Source: an uncultured Anaerolineae bacterium
GTDB taxonomy: Bacteria > Chloroflexota > Anaerolineae > Anaerolineales > UBA4823
Length of the DNA: 8,673 nt
Direction of reading: 5' to 3'
NCBI GenBank assembly: GCA_937129505.1
Contig: CAKZNJ010000594.1
Coordinates: 1-8,673, forward strand
A program made the position numbers and the translations under genes. A model generated the notes under the pieces. It worked only from the letters and a program-made list of their open reading frames with translations, was not told where the DNA came from and made no database searches. The first letter of the stretch is position 1, and the number at the start of each line of letters is the position of its first letter. Positions 1-7,376 of the stretch are shown one piece after another.

Positions 1-61
1 TGAGCTCTTTTCTGGGTAAAAAGCTGCCCAACCTAAACCATATACTCGTGAAAAATTATAC

Positions 62-67
62 TATAAT
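62..67 (+). promoter_or_regulatory. Possible -10 element upstream of the molybdenum hydroxylase gene
   Basis: A perfect TATAAT lies at 62-67, next to an overlapping TATACT at 57-62. No convincing -35 hexamer sits 16-18 bases upstream, so this is only a candidate. If it works, transcription starts near 74, and the GTG at 48 that opens the reading frame cannot be the start codon. That supports a translation start further downstream. The leader that follows (about 74-209) is pyrimidine-rich on this strand and shows no clear gene or hairpin. Confidence 0.3.
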
Positions 68-209
68 TGTAAGGGACCGTCGCGCCATTTTTGGAAATTT
101 GTGGGTCATTATGCCAAGAAATCACTGCCTCCCTTCCCTATATCCAAACCCCATCCTGCCTTCGCCTAACCTATTTTTGTTTTTTCCACTCGTTCAGTTC
201 TTCAGTCCA

Positions 210-2516
210 TTGTCTGAAGGAAAACAACCCCACCATACATCTTCCCACCCACATTCTGCCGCAGTCATCGGAGGAAATCTGCTGCGAACAGATTCCATTG
301 CAAAGGTGACGGGGCAAGCGAGATACGCGGAAGATATTCAAATGGATCAGGTTTGGACGCTCTTGGTCGGGCGAAGCCCTCACTACCACGCTCGCTTGCT
401 CAAATTAGATACCCATAAGGCAGAGTCAGCCCCTGGAGTGCGCAGAATCCTCACTTGGAGGGATATTCCCGGCGAAAATGGCTTTGAACACTACAGCCAA
501 GAAGAGCCGATCTTACCTGCCGTAGGGGATACCCTGCGGATGAAAGGGGCACCGATCTTTCTGCTGATCGCTGAAACCGCTGAACAAGGGTACCAAGCTC
601 TCCCTCTAATCGACCTAGAGCTAGAAATTCTACCGCATATCCTTTCGATTGACGAAGCCCTAGCGCCCGATGCTATTCTAATTGCTGGCGATCACAATGT
701 CTTAGCCTCTTTTAAAATTCACTACGGCGACATAGAAGCTGCCTTTGCAGAGGCTACAACCATTGTTGACACTCACTACACCACAGCCTTCCTTGAACAT
801 GCTTACTTGGAACGGGAGAGTTTGTTGGGCTATATCGATGATGCGGGGCGCATTACCGTTATCGGTGGCAATCATCAACCTCATAATCAACAGCTCTACA
901 TAGCCAATGCCTTAAATCTACCTCTTGACCAGGTGCGCGTCATCACCCCACCGACGGGTGGATCTTTTGGCGGCAAACAGGACCCTTGGCCCTTCGTTGC
1001 AACGGCCTTAGCCGTGTATCATGTCCGTCACCCGGTTAGACTGGTTTACAACCGTCAGGAATCTTTCGAAGCAACTCCCAAACGTCATCCCTACCAAATG
1101 CACTATCGGATTGGAGCAACAGACAAAGGAGAATTAAGTGCTTTGTTTGTGCACATTTACGCCGATACTGGCGGCTACGATAGCGGCGGGCAGTACATTC
1201 CCAATTATGCTCTCACGGCTGGCGGTGGCGGCTATCGCTGGAAAGCCGTTGACGGTTTGGCAAAGACCATTTACACCAACGGTCCAAAGTCAGGCCAGTT
1301 TCGCGGCTTTGGGACTTCGCAGGCTACCTTTGGCTTGGAATGTGCCTTAGACGAGGTTGCTCAAAAATTAAACATCGATCCTTTAGAGTTGCGCTTGCAA
1401 AACTGTCTGCACGATGGAGATACGACGTTTCTCGGTTACGCCTCAGTTGAAACCATTGGCTATGAAGAAGTCTTGAAAGCAATTCGCCCTCATTACCAAC
1501 GTTTGCAAGCCGAAGTACAAGAGTATCAGCTTCAAAATCAAAATGCAAAGCTTCGACAAGGGGTCGGGCTGGCTGGCATGTGGTATCGCTTTGGCAAAGC
1601 AGGCACCCTGTGCATCGAATCGCATGCAGAATTAGCTTTGGATGGTCATCTTGTTGTCTATTGCTCCGCCCCTGATTACGGTCAAGGCACCAATACGGTC
1701 ATGTCTCAAATCGCAGCCGATAGTTTTGGTGTCAGCCGTGAGTGGGTTGAGATTGTCAACGCCGACACCGCCCTGGTGCCAAACAGCGATATTCAGGGGG
1801 CATCTCGCGCCACCTACTTTGTTGGCGGCGCTGTGCGTCAAGCAGTTCACACCCTGCGGCAGGAAATCTTCGGCGTCGCTGCTGAGATGCTCGATGTCCC
1901 GACTCAAAAGTTGGCATTCCACGAAAACAAAGTCGTTGTTCAAGAGAACCCTGAGCGCCATTTGAGCTTACAAGATGTTGCGAGAGAATTCGAACGGATT
2001 GGTAAATCCCGGCGCGTGGTGGGAAAATTCGATCTCAGCACCGCCTTCCCCCGTGACCCTCGTGCTGAATATGTCCCCTTTTTCGTCACCGGCGCACACG
2101 TTGCTAAAGTCCAAGTAGACCTTGAAACCGGTCACGTTCAAGTGTTACAGATGGTGGCTGCCCATGATGTAGGCAAAGTGGTCAACCCAATTGACGCACG
2201 AGGACAAATTGAAGGGGCGATTATGATGGGCATCGGAGCTGCCTTATCTGAAGTATACATTCCCAACCTCACCAATGGATTTAGTACCTATTTGTTGCCG
2301 ATGATCGATCGGATGCCTCACATCGAAGTGATATTTGTTGAAAAAGAAAGTCGCTATGGACCCTACGGGGTAAAGGGACTAGGGGAGGCTGCCATGTTAC
2401 CTTCTACACCCGCCATCCTTAACGCCATTAGCCGAGCTATCGGGAAACGAATTCGCTCGATCCCAGCCACTCCCGAACGAATCTACTTTGCCTTGAACGA
2501 AAAGAACATTCCATGA
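210..2516 (+). CDS. Xanthine dehydrogenase-family molybdopterin-binding subunit (CoxL/XdhA type)
   Basis: Large catalytic subunit of a molybdenum hydroxylase, a family that uses water and molybdopterin to hydroxylate N-heterocycles, purines, aldehydes or CO. Numbered from TTG 210 (768 aa): the aldehyde oxidase/xanthine dehydrogenase a/b hammerhead begins near residue 19 (VIGGNLLRTDSIAKVTG). The molybdopterin domains follow, with GGSFGGKQ at 250-257, FRGFGTSQ at 364-371, YGQG at 490-493 and GVKGLGEAA near the C terminus, whose Glu726 fits the family's catalytic base. The frame is open from GTG 48 (822 aa), and ATG 111 would give 801 aa. The extra N-terminal residues resemble no family member and look like translated leader, and 768 aa fits the usual length of about 750-800. 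No start has a good ribosome-binding site, so the start is uncertain. The FAD (CoxM) and 2Fe-2S (CoxS) partners are not in the window and may lie to the left. The motif is not the CO-dehydrogenase AYXCSFR loop, so CO is unlikely. The substrate is unknown. The stop lies 24 bp before the next gene, suggesting one operon. Confidence 0.88.
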   Translation: MSEGKQPHHTSSHPHSAAVIGGNLLRTDSIAKVTGQARYAEDIQMDQVWTLLVGRSPHYHARLLKLDTHKAESAPGVRRILTWRDIPGENGFEHYSQEEPILPAVGDTLRMKGAPIFLLIAETAEQGYQALPLIDLELEILPHILSIDEALAPDAILIAGDHNVLASFKIHYGDIEAAFAEATTIVDTHYTTAFLEHAYLERESLLGYIDDAGRITVIGGNHQPHNQQLYIANALNLPLDQVRVITPPTGGSFGGKQDPWPFVATALAVYHVRHPVRLVYNRQESFEATPKRHPYQMHYRIGATDKGELSALFVHIYADTGGYDSGGQYIPNYALTAGGGGYRWKAVDGLAKTIYTNGPKSGQFRGFGTSQATFGLECALDEVAQKLNIDPLELRLQNCLHDGDTTFLGYASVETIGYEEVLKAIRPHYQRLQAEVQEYQLQNQNAKLRQGVGLAGMWYRFGKAGTLCIESHAELALDGHLVVYCSAPDYGQGTNTVMSQIAADSFGVSREWVEIVNADTALVPNSDIQGASRATYFVGGAVRQAVHTLRQEIFGVAAEMLDVPTQKLAFHENKVVVQENPERHLSLQDVAREFERIGKSRRVVGKFDLSTAFPRDPRAEYVPFFVTGAHVAKVQVDLETGHVQVLQMVAAHDVGKVVNPIDARGQIEGAIMMGIGAALSEVYIPNLTNGFSTYLLPMIDRMPHIEVIFVEKESRYGPYGVKGLGEAAMLPSTPAILNAISRAIGKRIRSIPATPERIYFALNEKNIP

Positions 2517-2524
2517 AACTATCT

Positions 2525-2532
2525 AAAGGAGA
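2525..2532 (+). promoter_or_regulatory. Ribosome-binding site of the first MttB-family gene
   Basis: AAAGGAGA lies inside the 24-bp gap after the hydroxylase stop codon, about 8 bases before ATG 2541. It fixes the methyltransferase start and supports cotranslation from a shared transcript. Confidence 0.8.
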
Positions 2533-2540
2533 CCTTCACC

Positions 2541-3980
2541 ATGATCTTGCAAAGCAATTATACCGTGCTCCAAGCTCCCCTATTTCGAAAACTCTCAGAC
2601 GACCAAATTGAAAAAATTCACAACGCTAGTCTCGAAATTCTTGAGCGAACAGGGGTACGACTCTATGAAAACCGAGCTATCGAACTGCTTAAGAAAAAAG
2701 GTGTCACTGTCGAGGAAGGTAACCGCGTTCGTATTCCTCCCGGATTAGTGGAATGGGCGCTGTCGGTTGCACCCAAACGGACAACCCTATATGATCGAAA
2801 TGGGCGACGGGTTATGCCCCTCGAGGGTTATAACACCTTCTTCGGTCCGGGTTCTGATTGTCCCAATGTGATTGACCTGCGCACTGGCGAACGACGGCCG
2901 GGAACTCTACAAGACATCATCGAAGCAGTGACAGTATGTGACGCCTTACCCAACATTGATTTTTTAATGTCTTTCTGCATCGCCAATGACCTGCCGGCGC
3001 AAATCTACGATCGCTATCAAATGCGCGCCATGCTGATGTACAGCACCAAACCGATCCTCTTTGTCACGCTAGATTTCTCAGGTTGCGTGGACGCGGTGCG
3101 CATGGCGGAAGTGGTGGCTGGTGGAGAAGAACAACTAAGACGCCAACCCTTGTGTGCCTGTTATATCAATGTAAGTCACCCGCTTCGCCACAATCAGGAA
3201 GCATTAGAAAAGCTGCTCTTTTTGGCACAAAAAGGCTTACCCACCACCTATACGCCGGTTGTTTTGAGAGGAGCAACAGGCCCGGTCACCGCCGCCGGCG
3301 CAATTGCCTTGGCAAACGCAGGTGAGCTGGCCGGCTTGGTTATCGCCCAGCTCCAACGCGAAGGCGCTCCGGTCATCTTAACGGGCGGGGTCAATGACAT
3401 GTTAGATATGCGCTCAACCATTGATTGCTATGCAGATCCGACCAATCGAGTGATGCTCGTTGAAGTTGCCCATCGCTACGGGTTACCCATCTTTGGCTTG
3501 ACCGGATGCAGTGATTCAAAGCTTCCTGATGAGCAGGCTGCAGCCGAAGCCGCCTTCTCGATTCTGCTTGAGACTCTGGCTGGCGCCCAACTTGCCCATG
3601 ACGTTGGTTACCTAGATAGCGGCATGACCAATTCGATAGAGCAGATTGTCATCTGCGATGAACTCATTGCATATGTCAAACACTTCATGAAGGGGCTAGA
3701 AATCAACGATGAGACTTTGGCGCTAGATGTGATCGAAAAAGTTGGACCCGACGGGGACTTTTTGGGTAATCCTCACACCCGCAAGCATTACAAAGAAGAT
3801 TGGTATCCCACCTTGTTTGACCGCCACAATTACGATGGCTGGGTTGCTGCGGGGGGCAAAACCCTGCGTCAGCGAGCCAGAGAAAAGGCTTTACAAATTT
3901 TAGAAACCCACCAACCTGAACCTTTGTCCGCTGAAGTTCAAAAACAGTTAGATCAGATCGTGGCAGAGGTCCACACATAA
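2541..3980 (+). CDS. MttB-family (non-pyrrolysine) corrinoid-dependent methyltransferase, copy 1
   Basis: Member of the trimethylamine methyltransferase (MttB) superfamily. These are cytoplasmic TIM-barrel enzymes that move a methyl group from a quaternary or tertiary amine to the Co(I) of a partner corrinoid protein. At 479 aa it is full length (family about 470-500). Family features visible are the N-terminal segment LSDDQIEKIHNASLEILERTG, GATGPVTAAGAIALANAGEL at 244-263, GCSDSKLPDEQ at 322-332 and HTRK at 412-415. The frame has no in-frame UAG, so it is not a pyrrolysine-containing trimethylamine enzyme. It belongs with the broad non-Pyl group, whose characterised members act on glycine betaine, proline betaine, carnitine or gamma-butyrobetaine. 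The substrate cannot be assigned here. No corrinoid protein lies beside it on this strand, so it may use the one at 6605-7252, the corrinoid module at 7396-8673 or one elsewhere. It follows the molybdenum hydroxylase gene closely, which is not a usual methyltransferase partner. Confidence 0.9.
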   Translation: MILQSNYTVLQAPLFRKLSDDQIEKIHNASLEILERTGVRLYENRAIELLKKKGVTVEEGNRVRIPPGLVEWALSVAPKRTTLYDRNGRRVMPLEGYNTFFGPGSDCPNVIDLRTGERRPGTLQDIIEAVTVCDALPNIDFLMSFCIANDLPAQIYDRYQMRAMLMYSTKPILFVTLDFSGCVDAVRMAEVVAGGEEQLRRQPLCACYINVSHPLRHNQEALEKLLFLAQKGLPTTYTPVVLRGATGPVTAAGAIALANAGELAGLVIAQLQREGAPVILTGGVNDMLDMRSTIDCYADPTNRVMLVEVAHRYGLPIFGLTGCSDSKLPDEQAAAEAAFSILLETLAGAQLAHDVGYLDSGMTNSIEQIVICDELIAYVKHFMKGLEINDETLALDVIEKVGPDGDFLGNPHTRKHYKEDWYPTLFDRHNYDGWVAAGGKTLRQRAREKALQILETHQPEPLSAEVQKQLDQIVAEVHT

Positions 3981-4017
3981 CTCAAGCCTGGCCTGAAAAC
4001 ACCAAATGTTTTATCGG

Positions 4018-4059
4018 CAACGCAACGGCTGGTGAAGCCTCTCGCCAGCCGTTGCGCTC
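4018..4059 (+). terminator. Strong hairpin after the hydroxylase-methyltransferase operon
   Basis: A perfect 12-bp stem, CGCAACGGCTGG (4021-4032) with CCAGCCGTTGCG (4045-4056), extends inward by a wobble pair and two more pairs to leave a loop of about 6 bases. It begins about 40 bases after the methyltransferase stop. The following tract (CTCTTCT) is only partly U-rich, so termination could be imperfect. Its placement between an operon end and an AT-rich promoter region supports a terminator. Confidence 0.7.
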
Positions 4060-4185
4060 TTCTATGAACAATTGACCATTGCTGAAGGATAAAAATTTCG
4101 AGAACAGGACTTCGTGCAACAAAAGCTTTTTATACATTTCAATAACAATTTCGTTGAGTTTAACTGCTAATTTCTTATGCATTTC

Positions 4186-4214
4186 TTATCAATGAGGGGA
4201 ATATTTAGTATAAA
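4186..4214 (+). promoter_or_regulatory. Candidate sigma70-type promoter of the short-chain dehydrogenase gene
   Basis: TTATCA (4186-4191, four of six to TTGACA) and TATAAA (4209-4214, five of six to TATAAT) are separated by exactly 17 bases. They lie in a strongly AT-rich stretch after the hairpin at 4018-4059. The predicted start is near 4221, giving a leader of about 45 bases. This suggests the dehydrogenase can be transcribed separately from the upstream operon. Confidence 0.5.
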
Positions 4215-4215
4215 A

Positions 4216-4232
4216 TAGATAATAAATATCTA
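4216..4232 (+). promoter_or_regulatory. Palindrome over the predicted transcription start (possible operator)
   Basis: Inverted repeat TAGATA-N5-TATCTA, 6-bp arms, immediately downstream of the -10 at 4209-4214 and covering the predicted start site. Such placement is typical of a repressor operator, but the sequence is AT-rich and a chance palindrome is possible. It does not resemble the repeat at 7377-7392. Confidence 0.3.
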
Positions 4233-4266
4233 ATATATTGGTGTTCGAAATAGAAAGAGGTGTGAG

Positions 4267-5022
4267 ATGTACGATTTTAAGGGTAAAGTCGCAGTGGTCA
4301 CGGGAGCCGGTTCGGGGATTGGACGCTCAGTAGCCCAGCTCTATGCGCAGAACGGCGCCAAAGTGGTTGTTTCGGATGTCAATGACGAAGGTGGGGCTGA
4401 AACTGTCCGTTTGATCGAACAAGCTGGTGGAGAGGCAGCCTACTTTCACGCAGATGTCTCAAGTGCTAACGAATGTGAAGCTCTGGTTCAATTCACTCTC
4501 GAACGCTTCGGGCGTCTGGATTTCGCTTGCAATAACGCCGGCATTGGTGGCGAATCTAATCCCACAGGCAATTACAGCATCGAAGGGTGGAACAAGGTCA
4601 TTGGGATCAATCTTAATGGTGTATTCTACTGCATGCGCTATGAAATTCCCGCCATGTTGCAAAACGGTGGCGGCTCGATTGTAAATATCGCCTCGATCTT
4701 GGGGCAGGTTGGCTTTGCCAACGCTCCAGCATACGTGGCTGCCAAACATGGGGTGGTCGGATTGACCCGCAACGCAGCCATTGAGTACGCCAAAAGCAAC
4801 ATCCGCATCAACAGCATTGGGCCAGCGTTTATCAAAACGCCGCTCCTTTCTGTATTGGAGAGCGATGAGAACCTGATGAACATGATTGTCGCCTTACATC
4901 CCATTGGGCGGCTAGGACAACCGGAAGAGGTTGCCGAGCTGGTGATGTGGCTCAGCTCGGACAAAGCCTCCTTTGTCACTGGTTCCTATTACGCCGTCGA
5001 TGGTGGCTATTTGTCGCAGTAA
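4267..5022 (+). CDS. Short-chain dehydrogenase/reductase (classical SDR), NAD(H)-preferring
   Basis: 251-aa classical SDR, a Rossmann-fold cytoplasmic oxidoreductase that interconverts an alcohol and a ketone. The complete signature is present: TGAGSGIG at 12-19, Asp37 at the end of the second strand (predicting NAD(H) over NADP(H)), D63-V64 adenine pocket, NNAG at 89-92, catalytic Asn115, Ser143, Tyr156 and Lys160, and the C-terminal VTGSYYAVDGGY segment. ATG 4267 follows AAGAGG at about 6 bases spacing, so the start is well supported. It has its own predicted promoter and candidate operator. The 245-bp gap and hairpin after the methyltransferase gene argue against tight coupling with it. 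The substrate is not predictable: SDRs of this size include beta-hydroxyacyl, sugar, steroid and amino-alcohol dehydrogenases. A role downstream of demethylation or hydroxylation in the same catabolic locus is only inferred from position. Confidence 0.92.
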   Translation: MYDFKGKVAVVTGAGSGIGRSVAQLYAQNGAKVVVSDVNDEGGAETVRLIEQAGGEAAYFHADVSSANECEALVQFTLERFGRLDFACNNAGIGGESNPTGNYSIEGWNKVIGINLNGVFYCMRYEIPAMLQNGGGSIVNIASILGQVGFANAPAYVAAKHGVVGLTRNAAIEYAKSNIRINSIGPAFIKTPLLSVLESDENLMNMIVALHPIGRLGQPEEVAELVMWLSSDKASFVTGSYYAVDGGYLSQ

Positions 5023-5033
5023 AAAACTCATAA

Positions 5034-5089
5034 AGTGGACTGAGCAGCCAAAGATCGCTGCTCAGCCCGCTCGCATTTTGCTCTCCACT
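5034..5089. terminator. Hairpins between the convergent gene groups
   Basis: A perfect 9-bp stem, CTGAGCAGC (5040-5048) with GCTGCTCAG (5057-5065), has an 8-base loop. An outer stem AGTGGA (5034-5039) with TCCACT (5084-5089) could enclose it. It lies about 17 bases after the SDR stop and in the convergent gap before the end of the - strand methyltransferase. Read on the - strand the hairpin is followed after a short spacer by a run of six T (complement of 5023-5028). It may therefore terminate in both directions, though neither side has a textbook U-tract directly after the stem. Confidence 0.5.
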
Positions 5090-5147
5090 CAGAATTTAAA
5101 CACACTTGGAACAAAGGTCGACTAGACAATATAAAAACGACCAGCTA

Positions 5148-6587
5148 TTACATCAAACCCCTTTCTTTATAGTAACTAGCTGCCTCTTGGAGTATCTCAT
5201 CGATCGCTCTATTCTCATCATCGGACAAGGGGAGAGGTTCATGGGTTGCCAGAATCTCCTGCACTTTTTCTTGAGCTCTTACAACGATATCCTTGGAACC
5301 GGCCTTAATCCACTCCGGATGTGACATTCGGTCGGCAAGGGCAGGAATAAAAAGCTCTTGTTTCCACCATTTACGAGTGTGGGCTGTATTCAAGTAATTT
5401 CCGGGAATTGGACCAACTTGTTTGATTAGGTCAATGGCTAGAGTCTCCTCTGTCACCTGTACGCCCCTTAAGACTCGCCCAATTATTCCATATATATCGT
5501 TATCCATGGCTGCCACATAAGGAGACCAAGTTAACTCATCATGGATACTGCCAGCAGCGAAAAACACACTAGGGCCAGCCAGCGCCTGAATTAAAGCTGA
5601 CATCCCTTTTTCATAACCGCATTGGTAGTCTGGCACTTTCGAATCGCTCGAGCAGAAAATCCACGAGGGAATATTATAATGACGCCAAATTTGAGCAAAG
5701 ACCATCCCGCTGAGACCTTTCTCGATTGCTCCTTCAAGGGGAATACCCGTCCTCATCTCCATCGGTTGTTGATAATTCGCAGGCATGAAGGAACTGCCGG
5801 GTTTAAATACTTGTGCCAAGACCAACATAGAAATTAATTCAGCATTGTTCAAGACCATGGAGCCAGCGATGGTAGCAGGACCATTGCCGCCAAAGTTTAA
5901 CCCACTGCCTGGTGTGATTGGGAAGTCGGCTTCCAAATATCGCAAGGCGGAAGTAATCACACCTTCACCCCAAGTAAGGGGGGGTGAAGAGGTAATTATT
6001 CCAGTAATTTGCTGGTTTGTAGCCTTAGCCATCTTGATTTCCCAAATGTCACAATCATATCCACTCAGGCCACATGTAACCTTACTGGAGTTTTTAATCC
6101 GTAACGCAGTAGTGGTAGGAATGACCATAACAGGTGCAACTCCTTGGATATTAAAATAGGGGCCCGAGGTGATCCAATGTATATTATCAAGAGCATCTAG
6201 AACTTTTATGGCGTCAATGGTTTCTGGTAAAGTCGCTGTTCTCCTTTGTCCCGTCTCAACATCGACAGCATCCATGGCAACAAAGTTGGTGCAGTAAAGA
6301 GTCTCCTTCTCAAGTCTAAGACTGTTTTTATCATCACGAGCTTTCATGATAAAGCTACTCGGACACTTGCGGAGACAATCTTCAACCAAATAACTAGGGA
6401 ATCGCACTCGCTTCGTTTCGAAGTCCACTTTACAGCCGGCCGCCTCCAAAATTTCTAACGCTTTTCTATGCTCAAAAACCACACCAGTTTCTTCCAAAAC
6501 TTCCAATGTGCCAGAGTGAATTCGAGACACTTCATCTTCCGATAAAATTTCAATTGGCTTAGTGATTTTGAATCCTTCGACTGTCAT
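5148..6587 (-). CDS. MttB-family (non-pyrrolysine) corrinoid-dependent methyltransferase, copy 2
   Basis: Second MttB-superfamily TIM-barrel methyltransferase, 479 aa, full length. Family landmarks align with copy 1: LSEDEVSRIHSGTLEVLEETG near the N terminus, GGNGPATIAGSMVLNNAEL at 233-251, CSSDSKVPDYQ at 312-322 and HTRKWWKQEL at 403-412. No in-frame UAG is present, so it belongs to the non-pyrrolysine group. Much of the chain differs from copy 1, including the middle section that should line the substrate pocket, so a different methylated amine is likely. ATG 6587 is preceded by a near-perfect AGGAGGT at 6593-6599 (complement). The gene starts only 17 bp after the corrinoid protein gene ends, the standard order for a methyltransferase with its cognate corrinoid carrier. 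It is therefore predicted to methylate the product of 6605-7252. The corrinoid:tetrahydrofolate methyltransferase that would complete the pathway is not in the window. Confidence 0.92.
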   Translation of the reverse strand: MTVEGFKITKPIEILSEDEVSRIHSGTLEVLEETGVVFEHRKALEILEAAGCKVDFETKRVRFPSYLVEDCLRKCPSSFIMKARDDKNSLRLEKETLYCTNFVAMDAVDVETGQRRTATLPETIDAIKVLDALDNIHWITSGPYFNIQGVAPVMVIPTTTALRIKNSSKVTCGLSGYDCDIWEIKMAKATNQQITGIITSSPPLTWGEGVITSALRYLEADFPITPGSGLNFGGNGPATIAGSMVLNNAELISMLVLAQVFKPGSSFMPANYQQPMEMRTGIPLEGAIEKGLSGMVFAQIWRHYNIPSWIFCSSDSKVPDYQCGYEKGMSALIQALAGPSVFFAAGSIHDELTWSPYVAAMDNDIYGIIGRVLRGVQVTEETLAIDLIKQVGPIPGNYLNTAHTRKWWKQELFIPALADRMSHPEWIKAGSKDIVVRAQEKVQEILATHEPLPLSDDENRAIDEILQEAASYYKERGLM

Positions 6588-6592
6588 TTCTA

Positions 6593-6599
6593 ACCTCCT
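6593..6599 (-). promoter_or_regulatory. Strong ribosome-binding site of the second MttB-family gene
   Basis: On the - strand this reads AGGAGGT, a near-perfect Shine-Dalgarno sequence about 6 bases before ATG 6587. It confirms the start and suggests high translation of the methyltransferase relative to its neighbours. Confidence 0.85.
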
Positions 6600-6604
6600 A
6601 CTAT

Positions 6605-7252
6605 CTATTCCTTCCCGACAAAACGCTTAGCTAGTCTCACAGCTCCAGGAGCGGTAGGGTCATAACCGTCCGCTCCAACACTCATCGCAAATTCTTCAGT
6701 TATTGCTCCCCCACCGATCATAATTCTCAGCTTATCCCTCAACCCTTTTTGCTTTAAAGCCGCAATTACATTCATCATTTCTGGAGCGGTCATCGTCATT
6801 AGCGCTGACATAGCTAAGATGTCGGGCGAATATTGTTCGACAGCTTCGACAAACATTTGTGGTGAAACATTGATCCCTAAGTCATGCACTTCAAAACCTT
6901 CGGCAGTGAGTAATGTATTCACCATATCTTTACCGATATTGTGAATATCGCCGAAAACTGTTCCCGAAACCACAATACCCAAAGTTTCGCGTGCTGCTCC
7001 TCTTCGCTTAATTTCATCCTCGATAATCGGCATTACCGCTTGCATAGCATCTGCCGCACCGATCAAGTCTGGTAGCCACAATTCACACCTTGCAAATCCT
7101 TCTCCTACATCCCTAATAGCCACTGTCAGTGCGTCCAACACCGTGATCGGATCGATTCCCACCTTTATGGCTTGACTTGCCCAGTTAGCTGCTGATTCCG
7201 AATCATATTCAAGCACTGCTTTTTTTAAGTTTTCAAGTATCTCGCTATCCAT
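6605..7252 (-). CDS. Methyltransferase corrinoid protein (MtbC/MtgC/MttC type)
   Basis: Small cytoplasmic cobalamin carrier that accepts a methyl group from an MttB-type enzyme and passes it to a second methyltransferase. From ATG 7252 it has 215 aa, the usual length. Residues about 1-85 form the helical cap (B12-binding-2), with the Rossmann-like B12 domain after it. GDIHNIG at 101-107 is the DxHxxG motif whose His104 serves as lower axial cobalt ligand. MSALM supplies the SxL motif (Ser149, Leu151), and GGG at 180-182 contacts the nucleotide tail. The frame can be extended to TTG 7285 (226 aa), but ATG 7252 has AAAGGA about 8 bases upstream and matches the family's start, while the TTG has no such site. 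It lies 17 bp ahead of the second MttB gene, its likely partner. The closest relative in view is the C-terminal half of the regulator at 7396-8673. Confidence 0.93.
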   Translation of the reverse strand: MDSEILENLKKAVLEYDSESAANWASQAIKVGIDPITVLDALTVAIRDVGEGFARCELWLPDLIGAADAMQAVMPIIEDEIKRRGAARETLGIVVSGTVFGDIHNIGKDMVNTLLTAEGFEVHDLGINVSPQMFVEAVEQYSPDILAMSALMTMTAPEMMNVIAALKQKGLRDKLRIMIGGGAITEEFAMSVGADGYDPTAPGAVRLAKRFVGKE

Positions 7253-7349
7253 AACGACATCCTTTCTCTCACTAAAATCCGACAATTATTCAACTTTCGA
7301 AAATAAAAATGAGCGGGAAAAACACCTTTGAGTATCTGATCTATCAAGA

Positions 7350-7355
7350 ATTATA
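7350..7355 (-). promoter_or_regulatory. Perfect -10 element of the corrinoid protein-methyltransferase operon
   Basis: The - strand reads TATAAT here, predicting a start site near 7343 and a leader of about 90 bases before ATG 7252. No recognisable -35 hexamer lies 16-18 bases upstream, where AGAATTCT (7370-7377), itself an 8-bp palindrome, occupies the space. A good -10 without a -35 is typical of promoters that need an activator. The leader is too short and unstructured for a cobalamin riboswitch. Confidence 0.5.
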
Positions 7356-7376
7356 GAGAAAAGCCCCCTAGAATTC

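Noticed and set aside
111..209. Signal peptide on the hydroxylase N terminus (hydrophobic stretch NLFLFFPLVQFF)
   Set aside because: The stretch reflects T-rich DNA, lacks a proper basic start and cleavage site in family context, and precedes the probable start codon. Enzymes of this family are usually cytoplasmic unless they carry a twin-arginine signal, which is absent.
2541..3980. Pyrrolysine-type trimethylamine methyltransferase
   Set aside because: Neither this frame nor 5148-6587 contains an in-frame UAG, and both end at TAA at the normal family length.
3982..4182. A 66-codon open frame on the - strand between the methyltransferase and SDR genes
   Set aside because: It runs through the 4018-4059 hairpin, has no ribosome-binding site or recognisable family, and sits in the AT-rich promoter region. 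It is most likely chance.
7253..7285. TTG 7285 as start of the corrinoid protein
   Set aside because: ATG 7252 has a well-spaced AAAGGA site and gives the family's normal 215-aa length. The extra 11 residues overlap that ribosome-binding site.
7253..7349. Possible cobalamin riboswitch in the leader of the corrinoid operon
   Set aside because: The leader is only about 90 bases, with no extended pairing and no recognisable B12-box, whereas cobalamin riboswitches need roughly 200 bases.
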